DNA from: Thermoanaerobacter sp049701115
Lineage (GTDB): Bacteria; Bacillota; Thermoanaerobacteria; Thermoanaerobacterales; Thermoanaerobacteraceae
DNA length: 64,000 nt
Direction of reading: 5' to 3'
Assembly (NCBI RefSeq): GCF_049701115.1
Contig: NZ_JBNATX010000006.1
Span: 1-64,000, forward strand
The position numbers and the translations under genes are program-made. This document shows positions 1-8,141 of this stretch, in pieces. The stretch's first letter is position 1; the number at the start of each line of letters is the position of its first letter. The notes below the pieces were generated by a model that made no database searches, was not told where the DNA came from, and saw only the letters and a program-made list of their open reading frames with translations.

Positions 1-6
1 AAACAA

Positions 7-33
7 GGAACCCTTCTCATCATAACGGGTTCC
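7..33. repeat. Short inverted repeat (hairpin)
   Basis: GGAACCC at 7-13 pairs with GGGTTCC at 27-33 around a 13-nt loop. It lies immediately left of a 19-bp word that recurs inverted downstream of ptsI, so it may be the core or arm of a small palindromic element. No T tract follows, so it is not an obvious terminator by itself. Confidence 0.5.
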
Positions 34-36
34 CGA

Positions 37-55
37 TATTTTGTCAACAGTCTGA
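37..55. repeat. 19-bp repeat word, inverted copy at 3755-3773
   Basis: TATTTTGTCAACAGTCTGA is the exact reverse complement of the sequence at 3755-3773. In both places the word sits between a terminator-like hairpin and another palindrome. This suggests the conserved end of a small mobile or palindromic element; the family is inferred from two copies only. Confidence 0.65.
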
Positions 56-89
56 GGTCCCCTTGTCAAAAGGGGACCTAAATTTTTTT
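55..89 (+). terminator. Rho-independent terminator of a gene left of the window
   Basis: AGGTCCCCTT (55-64) and AAGGGGACCT (70-79) form a perfect 10-bp stem with a 5-nt loop, followed by a run of eight T at 82-89. It ends transcription coming from outside the window. Confidence 0.85.
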
Positions 90-129
90 ACACATGTTAC
101 ACGGTTCGACATATTGCGATGGGTATTTG

Positions 130-138
130 TGGTACAAT
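130..138 (+). promoter_or_regulatory. Possible extended -10 for the GGDEF gene
   Basis: TGG followed by TACAAT resembles an extended -10 element about 100 nt before the start codon. No good -35 lies at the usual distance (TTCGAC is too far upstream), so the call is weak. Confidence 0.3.
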
Positions 139-235
139 TTCCTCTGACAGAAGTCGTAAACAATTGTAAGCGTAAGAAGGATTTTTAAAATAAATGTAGA
201 ATACTTATATAATTCGGAAAAACGAGGGGATTAGT

Positions 236-1897
236 ATGGGAAAGTACAGAGAGTACCTTTTCAATACTGCTCTTATCGCTACAGGGGGATTAATTTTTGC
301 TTTTGCACTTTATTACTATGGATTGGGAATAGATTTTAGACTTTTTTTAATATTACTTATATTTGCTATTATCCTGGATAATCTTGGTATAATGTATACA
401 GATATAAAACTTTCTTTAAGCCCGAGTATTGGAATCGCAGCCTTTTTGATTTTTGGTACAGTGGGAGCAGCTACGTTGATGGTGGCCTCTGTAATGTTTG
501 ATACTATCGTAATGAGAAGGAAGATAAAAAATGGCTTTTTAAATGGAGCTATGTTTGCGCTGTCTTACCTTCCTGCAGGCTGGTTGTATGAATTTATGGG
601 AGGGAAAATCGGTGATATTTCCATTTCTCAAGCCAAGTACATTTTAGTTTATGTTATTGTAAGTTTTTTAATAAATAATTTTATACTCTACTACGCTCTT
701 AAAGTGCAAGGGAAAATACTATTTAAAGAATACTGGAATGAAAGTGTGCTTTTGGAACTTGGCACATATGTGTTAATGGTACCAGCGGCTATGTTACTTG
801 CTTATGTATATTTTAAGCACAGTTTGCTGTTTTTTATAGTATCTCTTACTCCCCTCATATTTATAGCCTATGTTTTTAGGATGGTGAGGGATTTAATTAA
901 GGCAAACAAAAGGCTAAATGCTATATACGAAATGGTAAAAATGATAAATTCTAAATTGGAGCTTGAACAGATATTGGATACCATAATAGAAGTTGTTTCT
1001 CAAGTTGTAGCTGTTTCTGCAGCAGCTATATATTTGACAGATCCTAACGGAATCGCGACTCTAGTTAAAGCCGTCGATGGCAAAGGGAAGGAAGGATTTA
1101 GAGAAAGCTATTTTAAAGGTGAGGGATTAGTAGGAAGGGTAATATCTTCTAATAAGATAATTGCAATAAAGAATTTAAAGGAAGATAAAAGCTTGGATAG
1201 GGAAAAAATTTTTGCTACTTACGGAAGCTTGATTGCAGCACCGTTAAGAAGTTCTGGAGTGCCTATAGGATGTCTTTTGATATTGCATGTTGAAACTAAT
1301 GCATTTGATGACGATTCAGTAAAAATCATAGAAATCATTGTAGATCAGGCTTCTGTAGCAATAACAAACGCCAAAAAGTATTACGAAGTAACGAGAAAGT
1401 CTATAACTGATCCCCTTACAAAAACTTATAACAGGCGCTACTTTAACGACGCTCTTATGGAAAATATAATGAGAGCAGATGAAAACAATGAACCTGTAAG
1501 TCTTATAATGTTTGATTTGGACAATTTTAAGCAGATAAACGACACATACGGGCATTTGATTGGCGATGAGGTGTTAAAAGAAGTGGCAAGGCGCATAAAA
1601 AACAATGTGAGGAGCGGTGACATTGTAGCGAGATTTGGCGGAGAAGAATTTGCTGTGATTTTGCCAAAGCTTACAGCAGAGCAAGCCTATATGATCGCAG
1701 AAAGAATCAGGACAGAGGTTTCTTCCAAACCTATAAAAACTGAAAAAGGAGACATATACATTACAATAACAGGTGGAGTTGCTGATTATCCGAGTAAAGC
1801 TGATTCTGCAGAAAAGCTTGTAAGCCATGCAGATAGAGCTTTATACGCGGGAGGAAAAAGCAAGGGCAGAAATAAAATTGCCATATATGAAGTTTAG
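236..1897 (+). CDS. Membrane-anchored GAF-GGDEF diguanylate cyclase
   Basis: Predicted to make cyclic di-GMP from two GTP at the cytoplasmic membrane. Residues 1-220 are very hydrophobic, about seven membrane segments, and probably form a sensor. A GAF-like domain spans roughly 240-385, and a GGDEF domain begins at about 390 (DPLTKTYNRRYF). The active-site motif is GGEEF near residue 468, and RSGD lies five residues before it, matching the RxxD product-inhibition I-site. No EAL or HD-GYP domain is present. It stands alone between two terminators. Its ATG follows ACGAGGGGA. The input signal cannot be read from the sequence. Confidence 0.9.
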   Translation: MGKYREYLFNTALIATGGLIFAFALYYYGLGIDFRLFLILLIFAIILDNLGIMYTDIKLSLSPSIGIAAFLIFGTVGAATLMVASVMFDTIVMRRKIKNGFLNGAMFALSYLPAGWLYEFMGGKIGDISISQAKYILVYVIVSFLINNFILYYALKVQGKILFKEYWNESVLLELGTYVLMVPAAMLLAYVYFKHSLLFFIVSLTPLIFIAYVFRMVRDLIKANKRLNAIYEMVKMINSKLELEQILDTIIEVVSQVVAVSAAAIYLTDPNGIATLVKAVDGKGKEGFRESYFKGEGLVGRVISSNKIIAIKNLKEDKSLDREKIFATYGSLIAAPLRSSGVPIGCLLILHVETNAFDDDSVKIIEIIVDQASVAITNAKKYYEVTRKSITDPLTKTYNRRYFNDALMENIMRADENNEPVSLIMFDLDNFKQINDTYGHLIGDEVLKEVARRIKNNVRSGDIVARFGGEEFAVILPKLTAEQAYMIAERIRTEVSSKPIKTEKGDIYITITGGVADYPSKADSAEKLVSHADRALYAGGKSKGRNKIAIYEV

Positions 1898-1926
1898 AAG
1901 CCAGGAATTTTTTCTTGGCTTTTTTG
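1898..1926 (+). terminator. Terminator of the GGDEF gene
   Basis: AAGCCAGGAA pairs with TTCTTGGCTT (one G-T wobble), followed by a T run. It starts just after the stop codon. Confidence 0.85.
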
Positions 1927-1967
1927 TTTTATCCTTGTGCAAAAGTTTCGCATTGAAGTGAAAACTG

Positions 1968-1976
1968 TGCTATAAT
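1968..1976 (+). promoter_or_regulatory. Extended -10 promoter of ptsI
   Basis: TGCTATAAT is a good extended -10 about 36 nt before the ptsI start codon. The -35 region (TTTCGC or similar) is poor, as is common for TGN-type promoters. Confidence 0.55.
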
Positions 1977-2011
1977 AAACCTTAGAACTAATTTCGGGGA
2001 GGTTTTTTTAA

Positions 2012-3733
2012 ATGTTAAAAGGAGTTGCGGCATCACCTGGAATAGCTATAGGTAAAGCTTTTTTGTATACTAAAGAAAAAGTGACAATAAATGTAGAAAA
2101 AATTGAAGAATCGAAAGTGGAAGAAGAAATTGCAAAATTTAGAAAGGCTTTAGAAGTTACACAGGAAGAGATAAAGAAAATCAAGGAAAAGGCTTTGGAA
2201 GAACTTGGCAAAGAAAAGGCGGAAATTTTTGAAGCGCATTTGATGTTAGCAAGTGACCCCGAACTTATTGAAGGGGTAGAAAACATGATTAAGACAGAGC
2301 TTATTACAGCTGATAACGCAGTCAATAAAGTTATAGAGCAAAATGCTTCTGTGATGGAAAGTTTGAATGACGAGTATTTAAAAGAGAGAGCCGTTGACTT
2401 AAGGGATGTGGGCAATCGCATAATAGAAAATTTATTGGGGGTAAAAAGTGTCAATCTCTCTGACCTTGAAGAAGAGGTTGTGGTCATTGCGAGAGACCTT
2501 ACTCCTTCAGATACAGCTACTATGAAGAAAGAAATGGTTTTAGGGTTTGCTACAGACGTGGGGGGAAGGACTTCACATACGGCTATAATGGCTAGGTCTC
2601 TTGAGATCCCTGCAGTTGTGGGCTTAGGCAATGTGACTTCTCAGGTCAAAGCCGGGGACCTCGTTATAGTAGACGGATTAGAAGGGGTTGTAATTGTAAA
2701 TCCTGATGAAAAGACTGTAGAGGACTACAAAAGCAAAAAAGAGAGCTATGAGAAAAAGGTGGAAAGATTAAAGCAGATAAAAGATTTGCCTGCAGAAACA
2801 CCCGATGGGAAGAAAGTCATGTTGGCAGCAAATATAGGCACTCCTAAAGATGTAGCCTCAGCATTGGCTAATGGAGCAGAGGGAGTAGGGCTTTTTAGGA
2901 CAGAATTTTTATACATGGATAGAACAAATCTCCCCAGTGAAGAAGAGCAATTTGAAGCTTATAAGGAAGTTGTAGAAAAAATGGGAGGAAGGCCTGTCAC
3001 TATAAGGACACTGGACATAGGAGGAGACAAAGAGCTTCCTTACCTTGATATGCCAAAAGAGATGAATCCTTTTTTGGGATACAGGGCTATAAGGCTTTGT
3101 TTGGATAGACCGGATATTTTCAAGACTCAATTAAGGGCTATTTTAAGAGCAAGCGCTTATGGAAATGTACAGATAATGTATCCCATGATTTCATCTATAG
3201 AGGAAGTGAGAAAGGCGAACTCTATTTTAGAAGAGGTAAAAGCTGAGCTTGATAGAGAAGGAGTAAAATACGATAAGGAGATAAAAGTGGGAATAATGGT
3301 AGAAATTCCTTCTGCGGCTTTGACTGCAGATATTCTTGCTAAGGAAGTAGATTTCTTCAGCATAGGGACTAATGACCTAACCCAGTACACCCTTGCAGTC
3401 GACAGGATGAACGAACACGTAAAGGAATACTATCAGCCTTTCCATCCGGCTATTTTGCGACTTGTAAAGATGGTAATTGACGCCGCCCATAAAGAAGGGA
3501 AATTTGCCGCTATGTGCGGTGAGATGGCTGGAGATCCTCTTGCAGCTGTCATTCTTTTGGGGTTGGGGTTGGACGAATTTTCCATGAGCGCAACTTCCAT
3601 ACCGGAGATTAAGAACATAATAAGAAATGTGGAGTATGAAAAAGCAAAAGAAATTGCAGAAAAAGCCTTGAATATGTCGGAAGCGAGAGAAATAGAGGGA
3701 ATGATGAAGGATGTGATAAGAGACATTGCCTGA
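2012..3733 (+). CDS. ptsI: PTS enzyme I (phosphoenolpyruvate-protein phosphotransferase)
   Basis: First enzyme of the sugar phosphotransferase system: it takes phosphate from PEP and passes it to HPr in the cytoplasm. The phosphorylated histidine is His189 in GGRTSHTAI. The PEP-binding barrel follows, with GVGLFRTEFLYM near 290 and the active Cys502 in MCGEMAGD. Both catalytic positions carry the same numbers as in the E. coli enzyme, and 573 aa is the normal length. The start follows GGGGAGG. HPr and sugar permeases are not next to it; it appears to be transcribed alone. Confidence 0.97.
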   Translation: MLKGVAASPGIAIGKAFLYTKEKVTINVEKIEESKVEEEIAKFRKALEVTQEEIKKIKEKALEELGKEKAEIFEAHLMLASDPELIEGVENMIKTELITADNAVNKVIEQNASVMESLNDEYLKERAVDLRDVGNRIIENLLGVKSVNLSDLEEEVVVIARDLTPSDTATMKKEMVLGFATDVGGRTSHTAIMARSLEIPAVVGLGNVTSQVKAGDLVIVDGLEGVVIVNPDEKTVEDYKSKKESYEKKVERLKQIKDLPAETPDGKKVMLAANIGTPKDVASALANGAEGVGLFRTEFLYMDRTNLPSEEEQFEAYKEVVEKMGGRPVTIRTLDIGGDKELPYLDMPKEMNPFLGYRAIRLCLDRPDIFKTQLRAILRASAYGNVQIMYPMISSIEEVRKANSILEEVKAELDREGVKYDKEIKVGIMVEIPSAALTADILAKEVDFFSIGTNDLTQYTLAVDRMNEHVKEYYQPFHPAILRLVKMVIDAAHKEGKFAAMCGEMAGDPLAAVILLGLGLDEFSMSATSIPEIKNIIRNVEYEKAKEIAEKALNMSEAREIEGMMKDVIRDIA

Positions 3734-3734
3734 G

Positions 3735-3880
3735 TCTCTGGCTTTGCAAGAGATTCAGACTGTTGACAAAATAAAGAAGTGGCATTTTGTGTGTAAATGC
3801 GACTTACAAGCATTAACACAAAATGCCACTTAAATAAGAAGGACTTTGTCAATAAACTATCTCTGGCTCTGCCGGAGATT
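3735..3880. repeat. Palindromic MITE-like element flanked by two near-identical terminator hairpins
   Basis: A large palindrome (AAGTGGCATTTTGTGTG... at about 3778 pairing with ...ACACAAAATGCCACTT ending near 3832) is bordered by TTGACAAAAT on the left and its imperfect inverse ACTTTGTCAA on the right. Outside this, 21-nt hairpin sequences at 3735-3755 and 3860-3880 differ at only 3 positions. The left one has lost a base pair and has no T tract; the right one is a good terminator. This looks like a small element inserted in or beside the ptsI terminator. No coding capacity is visible. Confidence 0.6.
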
Positions 3881-3886
3881 TTTTAT
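3860..3886 (+). terminator. Terminator after ptsI
   Basis: TCTCTGGC and GCCGGAGA form a stem with loop TCT, followed by TTTTTTATT. It sits downstream of the palindromic element, so the ptsI message would include that element. Confidence 0.8.
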
Positions 3887-3976
3887 TAAAAAATTATCAA
3901 AAAAATAAAGGAAAATCTCAAAATGTATAGAATAATAAATATTAAAGACTATTTGCTTAAGAACAGGGGGATAATT

Positions 3977-6025
3977 ATGAAGGATTACAAAACTAGCCAA
4001 ATAAGGAATGTAGGATTAGTTTCCCATGGGGGAGCTGGAAAAACTACACTGGCAGAAGCACTTCTTTTTACCACAAAGGCTATCGATAGAATGGGAAGAG
4101 TAGAGAATGGCACAACGGTTTCCGATTACGACCCAGAGGAGATTGCGAGACAGATTTCTATTTCTACTTCTGTAATTCCTATTGAATGGAAAGACTTTAA
4201 AATTAACATATTAGACATGCCGGGGTATTTTGACTTCTACGGGGAAGTGATGAGTGGTTTGAGGGTTTCAGACAGCGTAGTGATACCTGTGTGCGCCGCA
4301 TCAGGAGTAGAGGTTGGAACAGAGAAAGTCTTTGACCTAGCTAAAAAGAATAAATTGCCTATCATGTTTTTTGTAAACAAGATGGATAGAGAAAATGCAG
4401 ATTTCTTCAAGACGTTAGACCAGTTAAGAGAGAAGTTCGGGAATAGAGTAATCCCTTTGGCATTTCCTATAGGGAAAGAGCAAAGCTTTACAGGATATGT
4501 TGACGTTATTACTCAGAAGGCATACGTTTACGATGATAAAGGTGTGAAAGAGACCGATATCCCTGCCGATTTAGTGGATAAAGTGCTGTCTGCCAGAGAA
4601 GAGTTAATTGAAAATATTGCTGAAAACGATGAAAGTTTGATGGAAAAGTATTTTAGTGGTGAGGAGTTTACTTTAGAGGAAATTAAAGAGGGGATAAAAG
4701 CTGGCGTTAGAATGGGAGATTTAATGCCGGTTTTCTGTGGTTCTAGTCTTAAAAATATAGGGGTAGATAATTTACTTAATGCGATAATAGAGTTTTTGCC
4801 CTCACCTTTAGAGGTTGAAAGAGAGGGGGAAAAGGTCAAAGAAGAAGGGCCTCTTTCTTTAATAGTTTTTAAAACGATAGCAGACCCTTATGTAGGAAGA
4901 CTTTCAATATTCAAAGTAGTCTCTGGGATTTTGAAGCCAGATACAGTCCTTTTTAATACTAATAAGAAGGTTCAAGAAAAAATTTCACAGATATTCTTTT
5001 TAAGAGGGAAAAAGCAAATACCCGTTTCTCAGGTAGTTGCTGGAGATATAGGAGCAGTATCTAAGCTACAGGTTACTCTCACAGGAGATACTTTGTGCGA
5101 CCCATCTAATCCTGTGGTTCTCCCGTCCATCGAATTTCCCGTTCCTAATCTGGCTTTAGCAATTGAACCGAAGTCTAAGGGAGATGAAGAAAAGATAAGC
5201 AATGGGCTTCAAAGGCTACAGGAAGAAGATCCTACTTTTAAAGTAGAGAAAAATCTTGAAACGGGGCAAGTGATAGTTTACGGAATGGGTGAACAGCACA
5301 TTGAAGTGATTTCTAAAAAGCTTTCGAGTAAATTCGGTGTAGAATGCACTCTCTCTGACCCTATTGTTCCTTACAGAGAGACAATAAAAGGTAAAGTTAA
5401 AGTTGAAGGTAAACACAAAAAGCAGACGGGTGGACATGGTCAGTACGGGCACGTATGGATAGAGTTTGAACCAAATCCTAACAGCGAATTTGAGTTTGAG
5501 GACAAGATTTTTGGCGGAGCGGTTCCCAAGCAGTACATCCCAGCAGTAGAAAAGGGTTTGAGGGAGAGCATGAAAGAAGGAGTGCTGGCTAGATACCCCG
5601 TTGTTAATATTAAAGCTACACTGGTGGACGGGTCTTATCATCCAGTAGACTCTTCAGAGTTGGCTTTTAAGATTGCAGCCTCTATTGCGTTTAAAAAAGG
5701 TATGGAGCAAGCAAATCCGGTGCTTTTAGAACCTATAATGAGAGTAGAAGTGGTGGTTCCTGAAGAATATATGGGAGACATCATAGGGGACCTGAACAAG
5801 AGAAGAGGGCGAATACTTGGAATGGAAGCTCACGGAGGGATGGAGATAATCACGGCAGAAGTGCCTTTAGCAGAGATGAACAGATATGCCACGGATTTGC
5901 GGTCTTTAACACAGGCAAGAGGAGATTTTAAGATGACTTTTGCGAGATATGAAGAGGCTCCACCTAACGTGGCACAAAAAATAATAGAAGAGAGAAAGAA
6001 GTTAAAAGAAAAGGAAGAAGCCTGA
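3977..6025 (+). CDS. EF-G-like translation GTPase (second EF-G paralogue)
   Basis: Five-domain EF-G-type protein, 682 aa from the ATG behind AGGGGG (an in-frame ATG 18 codons earlier lacks a ribosome site). GTPase motifs: P-loop GGAGKTT near 18, NKMD at 134-137 and CGSS near 260. The switch regions differ from true EF-G: ARQISI replaces ERGITI, and DMPGY (80-84) replaces DTPGH, so the catalytic switch II His is Tyr84. The C-terminal EF-G domains IV and V are complete. This fits the EF-G-2/EF-G-like subfamily known from Thermus, whose role is unsettled. The canonical fusA is in the str cluster at 41214. It appears monocistronic, with its own terminator. Confidence 0.93.
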   Translation: MKDYKTSQIRNVGLVSHGGAGKTTLAEALLFTTKAIDRMGRVENGTTVSDYDPEEIARQISISTSVIPIEWKDFKINILDMPGYFDFYGEVMSGLRVSDSVVIPVCAASGVEVGTEKVFDLAKKNKLPIMFFVNKMDRENADFFKTLDQLREKFGNRVIPLAFPIGKEQSFTGYVDVITQKAYVYDDKGVKETDIPADLVDKVLSAREELIENIAENDESLMEKYFSGEEFTLEEIKEGIKAGVRMGDLMPVFCGSSLKNIGVDNLLNAIIEFLPSPLEVEREGEKVKEEGPLSLIVFKTIADPYVGRLSIFKVVSGILKPDTVLFNTNKKVQEKISQIFFLRGKKQIPVSQVVAGDIGAVSKLQVTLTGDTLCDPSNPVVLPSIEFPVPNLALAIEPKSKGDEEKISNGLQRLQEEDPTFKVEKNLETGQVIVYGMGEQHIEVISKKLSSKFGVECTLSDPIVPYRETIKGKVKVEGKHKKQTGGHGQYGHVWIEFEPNPNSEFEFEDKIFGGAVPKQYIPAVEKGLRESMKEGVLARYPVVNIKATLVDGSYHPVDSSELAFKIAASIAFKKGMEQANPVLLEPIMRVEVVVPEEYMGDIIGDLNKRRGRILGMEAHGGMEIITAEVPLAEMNRYATDLRSLTQARGDFKMTFARYEEAPPNVAQKIIEERKKLKEKEEA

Positions 6026-6051
6026 AGCCTGCTTGATCAGGCTTCTTTTTT
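6024..6051 (+). terminator. Terminator of the EF-G-like gene
   Basis: GAAGCCTG and CAGGCTTC form a perfect 8-bp stem with a 6-nt loop, then six T. It overlaps the stop codon. Confidence 0.9.
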
Positions 6052-6068
6052 CTTGAAAGAAAATAAGG

Positions 6069-6074
6069 TATAAT
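6069..6074 (+). promoter_or_regulatory. Likely -10 of the malic enzyme gene
   Basis: TATAAT lies 32 nt before the start codon, after GG. No convincing -35 is at 16-18 nt; the preceding terminator T tract occupies that place. Confidence 0.4.
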
Positions 6075-6106
6075 ATAAGAAAACCCTTTTTATCAAGGAG
6101 GATTTT

Positions 6107-7291
6107 ATGGACTTAAGGGAGGAAGCCTTGAGGTTACATAGAAAAAACAAGGGGAAAATAGAAGTTGTAAGTAAGATACCTGTAGAAAGCGAAACAGACC
6201 TTTCTTTGGCTTATACTCCTTATGTAGCAGAGCCCTGCAAAGAAATTAGCAGGAATAAGGAGCTAGTCTATGAATATACTGTGAAGGAACGTATAGTCGC
6301 AGTAGTTACTGACGGTTCTGCAGTATTGGGGCTTGGAAATATAGGACCTTATGCAGCACTTCCTGTTATGGAAGGCAAGGCAGTTTTGTTTAAAGAGTTT
6401 GGAGGAATTGATGCCATTCCGATATGTCTTGCTACTCAAGATGTAGATGAAATAATAAAAACGGTCTTCAACATAGCTCCAGCGTTTGGAGGGATTAACC
6501 TTGAGGATATTTCTGCTCCTCGTTGTTTTGAAATAGAGAAAAGACTCGATGAAATGCTGGATATACCTGTGTTCCATGATGACCAGCATGGGACAGCTAT
6601 AGTGACTTTTGCTGCTTTGGTGAATGCCCTGAAAATTGTAAAAAAATTTCTCACTGAAATTGTAGTAGTGGTAAATGGAGCTGGAGCAGCAGGTATTGCC
6701 ATTTCTAAATTTTTAATTGATTCCGGAGTAAAAGATGTAATAGTTTGTGACAGGAGTGGCATCATATATGAAGGAAGAGAAGGCTTAGACCCTTCAAAGC
6801 AGGAGATTGCAAAGATTACTAACAAGAAAAAAGTTAAGGGAACTTTGAAGGAAGCTTTAGAAGGTGCTGATGTTTTCATAGGAGTGTCGGGCCCCAATCT
6901 TTTGACAAAGGAAATGATAAGGAGGATGAATAAAAAGCCAATTGTATTTGCTTTAGCTAATCCTGTGCCCGAAATATATCCAGATGAAGCAAAGGAAGCA
7001 GGGGCTTACGTGGTGGGGACGGGCAGATCAGATTTTCCCAACCAAGTCAATAATGTACTGGCTTTTCCCGGTGTCTTTAAAGGGGCATTGAGAGTGAGAG
7101 CCACTACCATAAACAAAAGCATGAAGCTTAAAGCAGCTTATGCTATAGCTAATACTGTTTTGGAGGATGAGCTCTCTTGCGATTATATACTGCCAAAGCC
7201 TTTTGATAAGAGAGTAGTTGAAAATGTCGCTGAAGCTGTGGCAAAAGAAGCAGTTAGTACGGGCGTTTCTAAAATTAATAGATTTGATTAG
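6107..7291 (+). CDS. NAD(P)-dependent malic enzyme
   Basis: Decarboxylates malate to pyruvate with reduction of NAD or NADP, linking C4 acids to pyruvate. At 394 aa it is the short bacterial form, without the phosphotransacetylase-like tail. Visible marks are the malic N-terminal domain (VVTDGSAVLGLGNIGP near 66), the metal-binding DDQHGTA near 158, and a Rossmann fold VVVNGAGAAGIAI near 186. The NxxxPxPE segment (ALANPVPEIYP) is near 283. Ribosome site AAGGAGG is well placed. Cofactor preference cannot be decided from the sequence. The small unknown gene follows after 11 nt. Confidence 0.95.
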   Translation: MDLREEALRLHRKNKGKIEVVSKIPVESETDLSLAYTPYVAEPCKEISRNKELVYEYTVKERIVAVVTDGSAVLGLGNIGPYAALPVMEGKAVLFKEFGGIDAIPICLATQDVDEIIKTVFNIAPAFGGINLEDISAPRCFEIEKRLDEMLDIPVFHDDQHGTAIVTFAALVNALKIVKKFLTEIVVVVNGAGAAGIAISKFLIDSGVKDVIVCDRSGIIYEGREGLDPSKQEIAKITNKKKVKGTLKEALEGADVFIGVSGPNLLTKEMIRRMNKKPIVFALANPVPEIYPDEAKEAGAYVVGTGRSDFPNQVNNVLAFPGVFKGALRVRATTINKSMKLKAAYAIANTVLEDELSCDYILPKPFDKRVVENVAEAVAKEAVSTGVSKINRFD

Positions 7292-7302
7292 AGGTGTTGG
7301 AT

Positions 7303-7494
7303 ATGAAAAGAAGTCAAAGATTTTTCAAAGGCAAACTTTATAAATCACTTCGTTCAGGATTTTTTGAAGAAGAGGTCTATGAGGTTACGAACAAAAAAAA
7401 CATAAGGAATAAAAACAGTCTTTCTAACCTCTTAAGCCAGGAAGAAGACCAAGAAGTTCTGAACGAAGGAGAAGAAAACTATGAAAATGAATGA
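7303..7494 (+). CDS. Small hypothetical protein
   Basis: 63 residues from the ATG that follows GAGGTG at a spacing of 6; an earlier GTG at 7294 lies inside that ribosome site. The N-terminal half is basic (KRSQRFFKGKLYKSLRSGFF), the C-terminal half very acidic (EEDQEVLNEGEENYENE). There is no signal peptide, membrane segment or cysteine. I do not recognise the family. It follows the malic enzyme by 11 nt and is probably co-transcribed with it. The good ribosome site argues that it is real, but the function is unknown. Confidence 0.6.
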   Translation: MKRSQRFFKGKLYKSLRSGFFEEEVYEVTNKKNIRNKNSLSNLLSQEEDQEVLNEGEENYENE

Positions 7495-7584
7495 AAATTG
7501 AAGAAAATTTTAGATTTATAGAGATATTTTTATTAACCTATGAAAAACTTAGTAAAAATGGCTTGTTTTAAGTTAAAAAACAAA

Positions 7585-7618
7585 TTGACGAGAAAGAAGA
7601 AAAGTGAAAAAATATAAC
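7585..7618 (+). promoter_or_regulatory. Possible promoter of the ctsR-clpC operon
   Basis: TTGACG (7585-7590) could be the -35, with AT-rich -10 candidates AAATAT (7610) or TATAAC (7613). The spacings (19 or 22 nt) are longer than ideal. The CtsR operator begins 5 nt after the second candidate, so repression by blocking polymerase is easy to picture. Confidence 0.45.
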
Positions 7619-7622
7619 TGAA

Positions 7623-7639
7623 AGTCAAAGAAAGTCAAA
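7623..7639 (+). promoter_or_regulatory. CtsR operator
   Basis: AGTCAAAGAAAGTCAAA is two direct AGTCAAA heptads separated by GAA. It fits the known CtsR box RGTCAAA-NAN-RGTCAAA with no mismatch. It lies 31 nt before the ctsR start and should make the operon autoregulated and heat-inducible. Confidence 0.93.
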
Positions 7640-7669
7640 GTAAAATACACGAGAAATGTGGTGATGAGT

Positions 7670-8128
7670 ATGGCACGGCTTAGTGACTTAATTGAGAATT
7701 TTATCAAAGAGTTAATGGAAGAAGCAGGCAAACATTATGTGGAGATACAGAGGAATGAATTAGCAAATGTTTTTAACTGTGCGCCATCACAAATAAACTA
7801 TGTTTTAGAGACGCGCTTTACCATAGATAAGGGTTATATAATAGAGAGTAAAAGAGGTGGCGGTGGCTATATAAAGATATATAAGACTTCTGTTTCAAAT
7901 AACTGGATAAATCAAATTATTGAAAGTGTAGGAGATAGCATCTCTGAAAGTAAAGCAAAGTACTATATTGATGCGCTTTTAGATCATAATTTTATAACCC
8001 AAAGGGAAGCTCGTTTGATGAAAGTAGTGATGAACGATAAGGTTCTTCCTTTTTCACAGGAAGAGAAAAATGCTCTAAGGGCAGTACTTCTGAAGGCTTT
8101 TTTAATGGAAATTGCCCGCCACAAGTAA
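7670..8128 (+). CDS. ctsR: CtsR, repressor of class III stress genes
   Basis: Dimeric winged-helix repressor of clp genes that is inactivated by heat and controlled through McsB and ClpC. The DNA-binding N-terminal part carries the typical SQINYVLETRFTIDKGYIIESKR segment followed by the glycine-rich RGGGGYI beta-wing near residue 60; the C-terminal helical domain follows. I place the start at the ATG giving MARLSD, behind GTGGTG; in-frame GTG and ATG codons up to 12 nt earlier lie in that ribosome site. First gene of ctsR-mcsA-mcsB-clpC, with its own operator upstream. Confidence 0.96.
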   Translation: MARLSDLIENFIKELMEEAGKHYVEIQRNELANVFNCAPSQINYVLETRFTIDKGYIIESKRGGGGYIKIYKTSVSNNWINQIIESVGDSISESKAKYYIDALLDHNFITQREARLMKVVMNDKVLPFSQEEKNALRAVLLKAFLMEIARHK

Positions 8129-8141
8129 AGGAGGGATTTTT

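Noticed and set aside
2008..2631. 207-codon - strand frame opposite ptsI
   Set aside because: It lies fully inside the conserved ptsI gene, has low-complexity Ser/Phe composition and no ribosome site.
3923..3976. Upstream ATG for the EF-G-like gene
   Set aside because: The extra 18 residues are not like any EF-G N-terminus, and AGGGGG precedes the downstream ATG at a good distance.
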